Below are positions 22,083 through 26,239 of a stretch of DNA of 26,239 nucleotides, in pieces. Within the stretch, counting starts at the first letter, position 1. The number at the start of each line of letters is the position of its first letter. This DNA comes from an uncultured Oscillospiraceae bacterium (GTDB lineage Bacteria; Bacillota; Clostridia; Oscillospirales; Ruminococcaceae), in NCBI GenBank assembly GCA_900547385.1, contig URGQ01000016.1, positions 1 to 26,239 on the forward strand. The letters are read 5' to 3'. The translations under genes were made by a program, and so were the position numbers. The notes beneath the pieces were generated by a model that saw nothing but the letters and a program-made list of their open reading frames with translations, did no database searches and was not told the origin of the DNA.

Positions 22083-23123
22083 TTATGCGCCCAGCACAAA
22101 GGCCGGTGCAATGCCCAGGTCGGCATTCGGGGCCTCGTAGTAGGCAGTTCCGTCCTTGTTCACATGGCAAAAGCCGGCCCACCCCGCCGCCGGGCTGCGG
22201 CACCAATCCCGGGCCGTAGCTGTGGTGCGGTTGTGGCGCATTTTGGCTGGGCTGCCGCCGGCGGCATAGTAGGCATACTGCTGCTGGAAGCTCTGCTCTC
22301 CCTCATTGGCCATGGTGCGGGCCCCATAGTACTCCCACTCCGAGAGCAGGAACAGCCATTCCTGGGTGGCGGTCACCGCGGCGGCTTCCATGGAATTGCC
22401 GGTGTTATCGGTGTATTTGGTGCAGGGCTTCATCACCGCCCGCAGCTCCTCCGGCAGCAGTGCCAGCAGCGTCCCCTCCTTGGGGGCTAGCACATCGGCG
22501 CTGTCGCTGCCCAGGATCTCCTGCCGCATATGGCAGCCCTGCCAGCCGCCCGCGCTGGTGGCGGTGGTGTTCATGGTAAAGGCCCCGGCTAGGTCGCTGA
22601 AGCTGCCGTGGCGTTTATCCACCAGGGCCACCGGGGTCGCCCCCAGGCGCGCCAGCTGGAGGTGGATTCGGCCGCTGCCCTCCAGGGCGGCATTGTGGTC
22701 AAAGCCCAGGATGATGGCCCCAATGGTCAGATCGGTGACGGTGAGCAGGCCGGCCGTGCCGCTGATGGTCAGCTCTTTCACATCCCCCGGCGACCACAGC
22801 CGGGCAGCTATCCCGGCCGCTGCCGCCGCGGCGATCTCGGCCCAGGAATTTTCCGCCAGGGTGGTGGAATACAGCGGCAGGGAAAGACTTCTCTGCCCCG
22901 GGACAGCCAGCGTGCCAAAGCCCTTTTTGCCCCCCAGTACAGCGGTAAAATCCCAGCGGCCCCGGCGGGGCAGCTTCATGGCGCAAAGGCCGTTGGCATC
23001 GGCGGTGGCGGTCAGGGTAAGGCTGCCCAGGGCTGCCGTGACGACTGCCCCGGCCCCGGTGGTGACTGTCACCGGGCAGTGGGGTCTCCCCAGCCAGATG
23101 GGGCTGGCATAGACGGTGCTCAT
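22083..23123 (-). CDS. DUF6273 prophage tail/receptor-type protein
   Basis: A 346-aa protein. The first 90 residues are a beta-rich, Ig-like part (VTVTTGAGAVVTAALGSLTL). From about residue 90 comes the DUF6273 domain: LAENSWAEIAAAAAAGIAARLW, shown in part as ENSWAEIA, then GDVKELTISGT, IILGFDHN, GGWQGCHMRQEILGS, LPEELRAVMKP, WLFLLSEWEYYGAR. The C terminus DWCRSPAAGWAGFCHVN..DG..LGIAPAFVLGA matches the C-type-lectin-like end. Such proteins are tail or surface-display modules. The ATG at 23123 has AAAGGGGG upstream and overlaps a short leader ORF stop (ATGA). Confidence 0.82.
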   Translation of the reverse strand: MSTVYASPIWLGRPHCPVTVTTGAGAVVTAALGSLTLTATADANGLCAMKLPRRGRWDFTAVLGGKKGFGTLAVPGQRSLSLPLYSTTLAENSWAEIAAAAAAGIAARLWSPGDVKELTISGTAGLLTVTDLTIGAIILGFDHNAALEGSGRIHLQLARLGATPVALVDKRHGSFSDLAGAFTMNTTATSAGGWQGCHMRQEILGSDSADVLAPKEGTLLALLPEELRAVMKPCTKYTDNTGNSMEAAAVTATQEWLFLLSEWEYYGARTMANEGEQSFQQQYAYYAAGGSPAKMRHNRTTATARDWCRSPAAGWAGFCHVNKDGTAYYEAPNADLGIAPAFVLGA

Positions 23124-23161
23124 GCGGCGGCCCCCTTTCGGTTTTTTGTGTTGTGTTTCAT
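23120..23161 (-). CDS. 13-codon leader ORF coupled to the DUF6273 gene
   Basis: ATG at 23161 with GAGAGG 6 nt upstream, 13 codons rich in Lys/Asn/Arg/Ala, and a TGA that overlaps the DUF6273 ATG as ATGA. The SD of the DUF6273 gene lies inside it. It may be a translated coupling peptide; that it is expressed is inference. Confidence 0.4.
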   Translation of the reverse strand: MKHNTKNRKGAAA

Positions 23162-23284
23162 CGGTTTCCTCTCTCCGGCCTCGTGGCCGGGTCGTTTGAT
23201 TTTGCCGGATGGGACGGCTCCCCCCTGCCGCGGCAGGCCGTTCCCCCGGCTGAAGCTGCGCCAAAAGCCCGGTTGACAAGGCGG
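23157..23284. repeat. Tandem leader repeat, copy A (proximal)
   Basis: Starts TTCATCGGTTT and CTCTCTCCGGC, contains the 42-nt core at 23211-23252 that is identical to copy B (including palindrome CCTGCCGCGGCAGG), and ends with TTGACAAGGCGG. Period to copy B is 160-161 nt. Confidence 0.85.
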
Positions 23285-23322
23285 CGGCCAAAGTCCGTTT
23301 GGCTTTTGATTCGGCACTTCAT
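23158..23322 (-). CDS. 54-codon leader ORF in the upstream repeat copy
   Basis: ATG at 23322, in the second repeat copy at the position equal to the 13-codon ORF start. It runs 54 codons through the 160-bp unit and ends with TGA overlapping the ATG at 23161 (ATGA). The product is basic and of low complexity (Arg/Ala/Gly/Pro), so it is more likely a by-product of the duplication than a functional protein. The SD (GGAGAGAG) is weak. Confidence 0.25.
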   Translation of the reverse strand: MKCRIKSQTDFGRRLVNRAFGAASAGGTACRGRGEPSHPAKSNDPATRPERGNR

Positions 23323-23467
23323 CGGTTTTCTCTCTCCGGCATTCCGCCGGTCATTTGGTTTTCGGCGGGTGGGACGGCTCCCCCCTGCCGCGGCAGGCCG
23401 TTCCCCCGGCTGGGACGGTTTCGAAAGCTCATGTTCGTGTGGATTAAAAGCACTTGACAAGGGCGGT
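23318..23467. repeat. Tandem leader repeat, copy B (distal)
   Basis: Same layout as copy A: TTCATCGG start, CTCTCTCCGGC, identical core at 23371-23412, and TTGACAAGGGCGG at its end, which here forms the -35 of the repressor promoter. Sequence between core and end has diverged from copy A. Confidence 0.85.
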
Positions 23468-23482
23468 TTTTTGCGGTATGAT
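23454..23482 (+). promoter_or_regulatory. Repressor gene promoter
   Basis: TTGACA (23454-23459), 17 nt, TATGAT (23477-23482). Start near 23489, only a few nt before the 14-bp palindrome; leader of about 150 nt. Confidence 0.85.
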
Positions 23483-23505
23483 AGAAATGGAAACCGCTTG
23501 AACAA
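23478..23505 (-). promoter_or_regulatory. Putative overlapping divergent promoter of the phage cassette
   Basis: On the minus strand TTGTTC (23500-23505), 16 nt, TATCAT (23478-23483). The -35 is inside the palindrome and the -10 overlaps the -10 of the repressor promoter on the other strand. Its -35 is weak (3 of 6). Confidence 0.4.
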
Positions 23506-23508
23506 GCG
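23495..23508. promoter_or_regulatory. 14-bp perfect palindrome, putative operator
   Basis: CGCTTGAACAAGCG lies at the repressor transcription start and over the -35 of the minus-strand promoter. This is the expected place for an operator that shuts both promoters. A second dyad GGAAAG ... CTTTCC follows at about 23535-23553. Confidence 0.6.
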
Positions 23509-23639
23509 AAAAATCATACAAAACAGAGCGTTTGGGGAAAGATCCCACTTTCCATTGTAACTCATGTTTTGCGTGATTTCAAGTGTTTTCTCACGATTTG
23601 TGAGTTTTTGTAGATTTAGCCAAAATGAGGAGAGAAAAT

Positions 23640-23984
23640 ATGGATATTATGCTGCAAAGAATTCTATCCCTGATCCCGGACCGGCATGGGGCGGATGCGG
23701 AATTTGCCCGGTCGCTTGGCTACAAAAGCGGCAATGTGGTGGCCGACTGGCGGGCCGGACGGAGCGGCTCCTACCGGGGAAAGCTGCGGGAGATCGCTGA
23801 AAAATACAATGTGACAGTGGACTGGCTGTGCGGCAATTCGCCGCAAATAGAAAAGCCCGCCCTCCCGGCGGAGGACGGACTGGGTGGGGAGAGCCTGGGG
23901 GCGCTGCTGGCCCGGCTGACCCCGGCGGAAAAGCAGCGGGTAAGGGACTTTGCGGCGGGGCTGCTGGCCGCCCGGAATGGGTGA
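23640..23984 (+). CDS. Small phage-type HTH repressor
   Basis: A 114-aa protein. Residues about 1-60 form a CI-like helix-turn-helix (MLQRILSLIPDRHGADAEFA, LGYKSGNVVADWRAGRSGSY, LREIAEKYNVTVDWLCG); the VTVDWLCGN end is typical of XRE phage regulators. A short Pro/Glu linker and a C-terminal helix (LTPAEKQRVRDFAAGLLAA) follow, possibly for dimerisation; there is no S24 peptidase part. The ATG at 23640 has AGGAGAG 8 nt upstream. Divergent from the DUF6273-holin operon, over the palindrome region. Confidence 0.85.
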   Translation: MDIMLQRILSLIPDRHGADAEFARSLGYKSGNVVADWRAGRSGSYRGKLREIAEKYNVTVDWLCGNSPQIEKPALPAEDGLGGESLGALLARLTPAEKQRVRDFAAGLLAARNG

Positions 23985-24092
23985 CCGGCGGCAGTTTTCT
24001 TCTCGGTTTCTCTCCTGGGATAAGGGGCTGCCGGCTGCTTTCCACGGTTTTATTGTAGCAGATGATGAGTCCCATAATCCGGACTGAAAGTC

Positions 24093-24158
24093 CATGCGCG
24101 CGTACATATACACGCATGTAGCGCGCGGGTACGGGCGGGTGCACGCGCGTGCGCGAGA
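24093..24158. other. Long alternating purine-pyrimidine tract
   Basis: 24093-24120 is 28 nt of unbroken pyrimidine-purine alternation (CATGCGCGCG, then TACATATACACGCATGTA). After one break come GCGCGCG and, near 24139-24155, GTGCACGCGCGTGCGCG. Such DNA can adopt Z form under supercoiling. No gene is supported. Confidence 0.8.
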
Positions 24159-24181
24159 GGAAAAATGTAAAAAGTTTTGGC

Positions 24182-24270
24182 ACCGGCCTTTTGAAAAAGG
24201 CCGGTCGCTCGCCGCAGCGAGCGAAATACCATTCGTGCATTAGCTCAAAAATATCAGCTAGATATTTTTG
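24182..24270. other. Three consecutive perfect hairpins
   Basis: Stem 1: ACCGGCCTTT / AAAGGCCGGT (24182-24191, 24196-24205). Stem 2: TCGCTCGC / GCGAGCGA (24205-24212, 24217-24224). Stem 3: CAAAAATATC / GATATTTTTG (24246-24255, 24261-24270). All are without mismatch. They may belong to a structured RNA, a replication or recombination site, or a decayed repeat. Confidence 0.8.
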
Positions 24271-24336
24271 CGGAAAGCATCCCACGCAGATTGGCCCCAT
24301 AGCTCTCCGGAGGGCGCTCTGCCGGGGGTGAATGGA

Positions 24337-24405
24337 CAAAACGACCCGGTGTAGTCGTTTTGGACAGAGGGGCTGCTCTGCAAGAGAGAGCGGCCCCTCT
24401 GTTTT
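24337..24405 (+). terminator. Hairpin plus strong intrinsic terminator
   Basis: A 9-bp hairpin CAAAACGAC / GTCGTTTTG (24337-24345, 24354-24362) is followed by a 14-bp stem AGAGGGGCTGCTCT / AGAGCGGCCCCTCT (24366-24379, 24387-24400) and TTTTGATTT. It would end plus-strand transcripts from the repressor gene or from the hairpin region. Confidence 0.8.
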
Positions 24406-24469
24406 GATTTAATCAGATTTTTCTTTCACCGAACAGGTGAAAATAGCCTATTCCGCATTTAAGCTGGGG

Positions 24470-24526
24470 CAGACTGGCCCTTTATGCAGGCTCTGTGCTC
24501 CCCAGTGCACCAAAAAGAAAAAGACG
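24470..24526. repeat. 57-nt direct repeat, copy 1
   Basis: 53 of 57 nt match copy 2 at 24618-24674, 148 nt away. It ends with GTGCACCAAAAAGAAAAAGACG, of which the part from GCACCA equals the 3' end and trailer of tRNA-Leu read on the other strand. Confidence 0.9.
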
Positions 24527-24617
24527 GCCGGTAATATCTGAACAAGCCTGCGCCTTCGGAGGGAAAGATAGTGTGAAAGAAAACCGTCAGGGTTGTCTTT
24601 CGCGTTTCATCAGGACA

Positions 24618-24674
24618 CAGACTGGTCCTTTGCGCAGGCTTTGTGCTCCCCAGTGCACCAAAAAGAAAAAGACG
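24618..24674. repeat. 57-nt direct repeat, copy 2
   Basis: Second copy, directly abutting the terminator of tRNA-Leu. Its end forms the left arm of the 22-bp inverted repeat 24655-24702. Confidence 0.9.
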
Positions 24675-24696
24675 CCCAAGGGCGTCTTTTTCTTTT
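24655..24696 (-). terminator. Terminator of tRNA-Leu within a 22-bp perfect inverted repeat
   Basis: Arms 24655-24676 and 24681-24702 are exact complements with a 4-nt loop; the right arm includes the tRNA 3' end (GCACCA). On the minus strand the core GACGCC / GGCGTC is followed by TTTTTCTTTTT. Confidence 0.9.
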
Positions 24697-24780
24697 TGGT
24701 GCGGAAGATGGGACTTGAACCCACACGTCATGGACACACGCACCTCAAACGTGCCTGTCTGCCGATTCCAGCACTTCCGC
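24697..24780 (-). tRNA. tRNA-Leu (anticodon GAG)
   Basis: The minus strand gives a class II tRNA: acceptor GCGGAAG / CTTCCGC, discriminator A, encoded CCA; D-arm with TGGAATCGGCAGAC; anticodon stem CACGT/GCGTG with loop TTGAGGT, anticodon GAG (codon CTC); long variable arm with GTC/GAC stem; T-loop TTCAAGT. Single-gene transcript with its own promoter and terminator. Confidence 0.95.
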
Positions 24781-24793
24781 ATAGCGCTTTATT

Positions 24794-24821
24794 ATTATAC
24801 CATCTAATTATTTGTTGTCAA
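24794..24821 (-). promoter_or_regulatory. Promoter of tRNA-Leu
   Basis: On the minus strand TTGACA (24816-24821), 16 nt, TATAAT (24794-24799), with TGG before the -10. Both boxes are consensus. Confidence 0.92.
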
Positions 24822-24829
24822 GACGGTTT

Positions 24830-25094
24830 GACTGCAAACTCCGTCAAAAAAAGAGAAAAAAAATTTAGGGGGAAAATGACTTGACATTCCGAAACCATTA
24901 CGAGGTGTTTTAACACCTTGCCTGCGGTGCCGGTGGTTTTCCACACCCATTTAGTGGGAAAAAGCCGTGAAAAGCCCCTGTTTGTCACAGTTTTGACACA
25001 CTTTTACCCTTTTTGGCCCCGGAAATGTTGAAAACCCGGTGGAAAGTGTGAAATACTTTCCGTATAGCGGCCTTTACAAATCGGGGGCGCGGTG
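24830..25094. other. Non-coding region upstream of rsmA
   Basis: No gene is seen. It holds an A-rich stretch (24840-24875), a dyad AGGTGTT TT AACACCT (24903-24918), an imperfect dyad around TTTTCCAC ... GTGGGAAAA (about 24938-24961) and a single DnaA-box-like TTTTCCACA. TTGACA at about 24882 has no -10 at the right distance. Confidence 0.5.
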
Positions 25095-25123
25095 TTGCAT
25101 TTTTTCCCAAAAAACGATATACT
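25095..25123 (+). promoter_or_regulatory. Promoter of rsmA
   Basis: TTGCAT (25095-25100), 17 nt, TATACT (25118-25123). Start near 25130 and a short leader before the ATG at 25158. Confidence 0.8.
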
Positions 25124-25157
25124 GAAAAGCGAAAAATCACCCCGCAAGGAGGCCGCC

Positions 25158-26027
25158 ATGCCCACACTTACCGATCCTGCTGTCATCAAGGAGCTGCTGC
25201 AGCGCCATGGGTTTTCCTTTTCCCGCGCGCTGGGGCAGAATTTTATCATCAACCCCGGCGTATGCCCCAAAATGGCGGAGCTGGGCGGTGCCGCCCCCGG
25301 TGTGGGGGTGCTGGAGATCGGACCGGGCTTTGGCGTGCTGACGGCAGAGCTGTGCCGCCGGGCGGAAAAGGTGGTGGCGATCGAGCTGGATGACCGGCTG
25401 CCGCCCATCCTGGCGGAAACGCTGGCGGAATTTAAGAATGTGACCATAGTGCAGGGGGATGTGATGACGCTGGACCTGCCGGCGCTCATTGCGGAGCACT
25501 TTGCCGGGATGCCGGTGGTGGTGTGCGCCAACCTGCCCTACTATATCACCTCGCCCATCATCATGCGGCTGCTGGAGGGGCCACTGTCCATTCGCTCGCT
25601 GACGGTGATGGTGCAAAAGGAGGCCGCGGTGCGCATTACGGCGGCGCCGGGCACCCGGGAATGCGGGGCTATCAGCGCGGCGGTGTGGTATTACAGCACG
25701 CCGAAGCTGCTGTTCCCGGTCTCACGGGGGTCTTTTCTGCCGGCCCCGGCGGTGGATAGCGCGGTGATCCGGCTGGACCTGCCGCAGGAGCTGCCAGAGG
25801 ACCTGCCGCCGCGGGAGGACTTCTTTGCAGTGGTGCGGGCCGGGTTTGGCCAGCGGCGCAAAACGATGCTCAATTCCCTTTCCGCCGGGCTGCGGTGGGA
25901 GAAAGACGCCACCCGTGCACTGCTAAAGGCGGCGGGTATTGCCGAAAATGCCCGGGCGGAGCAGGTGACGCTGGCGCAGTGGAAGGCGCTGACGCGGGCG
26001 TACTTTTCTATGAAGAAAAGCAGGTAA
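25158..26027 (+). CDS. rsmA: 16S rRNA dimethyladenosine methyltransferase RsmA (KsgA)
   Basis: A 289-aa Rossmann methyltransferase. Typical segments are the RALGQNFIINPGV N terminus, SAM-binding VLEIGPGFGVLT, acidic VAIELDDRL, catalytic NLPYYITSPII (N-L-P-Y), VMVQKEAAVRI, and the C-terminal helical part with FGQRRKTMLNSL. It dimethylates the two adjacent adenines in the helix 45 loop of 16S rRNA; loss gives kasugamycin resistance. AAGGAGG lies before the ATG at 25158; the frame before it holds the promoter. Full length for the family. Confidence 0.96.
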   Translation: MPTLTDPAVIKELLQRHGFSFSRALGQNFIINPGVCPKMAELGGAAPGVGVLEIGPGFGVLTAELCRRAEKVVAIELDDRLPPILAETLAEFKNVTIVQGDVMTLDLPALIAEHFAGMPVVVCANLPYYITSPIIMRLLEGPLSIRSLTVMVQKEAAVRITAAPGTRECGAISAAVWYYSTPKLLFPVSRGSFLPAPAVDSAVIRLDLPQELPEDLPPREDFFAVVRAGFGQRRKTMLNSLSAGLRWEKDATRALLKAAGIAENARAEQVTLAQWKALTRAYFSMKKSR

Positions 26028-26120
26028 AAGACCTATTTAAGCCAAGATAGTGGTCGCCTGACGGCGGGGCGGGGCCTTTTACAAGGCTTGGTGAGCACCG
26101 CTGCCGCGGGGGGCAGGTTG
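26028..26120. other. Short non-coding stretch after rsmA
   Basis: GC-rich, with GGGGCGGGGCC and CTGCCGCGGGGGGCAG; GTCGCCTGACGGCG resembles the GTCGCC-TCGGCGTCG start of the following repeat, so a partial repeat copy is possible. No clear terminator for rsmA is seen. Confidence 0.35.
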
Positions 26121-26237
26121 GTAGTCGCCTTCGGCGTCGCGGAGTTTTTGTAGGGTGCAAAGCCAGTACGCCTACCCGGCGGGGGCCTACTTTTGTTCGT
26201 GCAAAAGTAGGCAAAACACGCTTGGGGCTGTGCCCCA
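26121..26237 (-). repeat. Intergenic repeat, copy 2 (inverted relative to copy 1)
   Basis: Read on the minus strand it has the same modules as 218-333: GGGC/GCCC hairpin, TTTTGCCTACTTTT hairpin (perfect 11-bp stem GCCTACTTTTG / CAAAAGTAGGC at 26185-26195 and 26202-26212), CCCCCGCCGGGTAGGCGTA, and CTCCGCGACGCCG followed by AAGGCGA. Confidence 0.65.
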
Positions 26238-26239
26238 AG

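Larger units (their letters stand above)
21520..24405. mobile_element. Prophage-derived lysis/tail mini-cassette with repressor
   Basis: Content: holin, XhlA-like protein and DUF6273 protein on the minus strand; duplicated leader; divergent HTH gene; hairpin-rich non-coding tail next to tRNA-Leu. All three minus-strand proteins are of types seen in Clostridia prophages near the tail/lysis junction. No integrase, terminase, portal, capsid or endolysin gene lies in the window. So it is either a remnant or a domesticated unit. Limits are approximate; the right limit may reach the tRNA-adjacent repeats (24470-24674). Confidence 0.5.

Noticed and set aside
23150..23420. CRISPR-like repeat array
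   Set aside because: Only two long copies with a 160-nt period and no short regular spacers; a tandem duplication explains it.
23647..24339. A 230-codon minus-strand frame covering the repressor gene and hairpin field
   Set aside because: It is antisense to the HTH gene and crosses the alternating tract and hairpins; no ribosome site and no family likeness, although the stretch before 24100 is not fully excluded.
24420..24445. TTTCACC / GGTGAAA hairpin as a terminator
   Set aside because: No T-run follows on either strand in the correct place.
24830..25094. Possible chromosome origin
   Set aside because: Only one DnaA-box-like site is seen and no dnaA, dnaN or rpmH gene is nearby; not enough for an origin call.

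Overview
This window is chromosomal DNA of a GC-rich, low-copy-gene Bacillota, most likely a gut Clostridia of the Oscillospiraceae/Ruminococcaceae type. The evidence is a DnaD-DnaI-type primosome pair, a T-box leader, DUF4364, DUF5685 and TSCPD (TIGR03905) proteins, strong AGGAGG ribosome sites, and consensus SigA promoters, often with an extended -10 (TGn-TATAAT). The taxonomic call is inference from memory of these families, not from a search. Both window ends lie in copies of the same roughly 115-nt intergenic repeat in opposite orientation, so this may be a contig that broke at repeats.

Left part (1-8342). A repeat-filled leader region and a tRNA-Val(CAC) are followed by a four-gene minus-strand operon (TSCPD protein, unknown protein, DUF4364 winged-helix protein, small membrane protein). 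Diverging from it is a plus-strand operon with a DnaD-domain protein, a DnaC/DnaI-like helicase loader and tcdA, then an AT-richer ElbB/DJ-1-like gene. Convergent to these are prfB and a lipoprotein gene.

Middle (8541-20908). A Prok-RING/DUF2628 membrane protein precedes the rpsF-ssb-rpsR operon, whose promoter is nested in the preceding terminator and whose leader can form an S6:S18-type hairpin that covers the ribosome site. A lipoprotein with a TDPV repeat follows. On the minus strand are tdk-ybaK, nfeD-SPFH, a HAD phosphatase, a DUF5685 / J-domain / membrane-protein operon with coupled starts, and an ABC importer of the TrpXYZ (ABC_sub_bind) type behind a complete T-box leader with a perfect consensus promoter.

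Right part (20938-26239). This is the accessory region. It has an AT-rich divergent pair (62-aa small protein and XRE regulator), then a short prophage-derived cassette on the minus strand (DUF6273 tail-type protein, XhlA-like coiled-coil membrane protein, holin), with no endolysin, integrase, terminase or capsid gene in the window. The cassette is preceded by two tandem copies of a 160-bp leader and by a small HTH repressor gene. A perfect 14-bp palindrome lies between overlapping divergent promoters there. Downstream of the repressor is about 700 nt of non-coding DNA with a long alternating purine-pyrimidine tract, five near-perfect hairpins and a 57-nt direct repeat abutting tRNA-Leu(GAG). 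The window closes with rsmA (ksgA). The best candidate for something undescribed is this lysis/tail mini-cassette with its duplicated, ATGA-coupled leader and its repressor, next to a tRNA.
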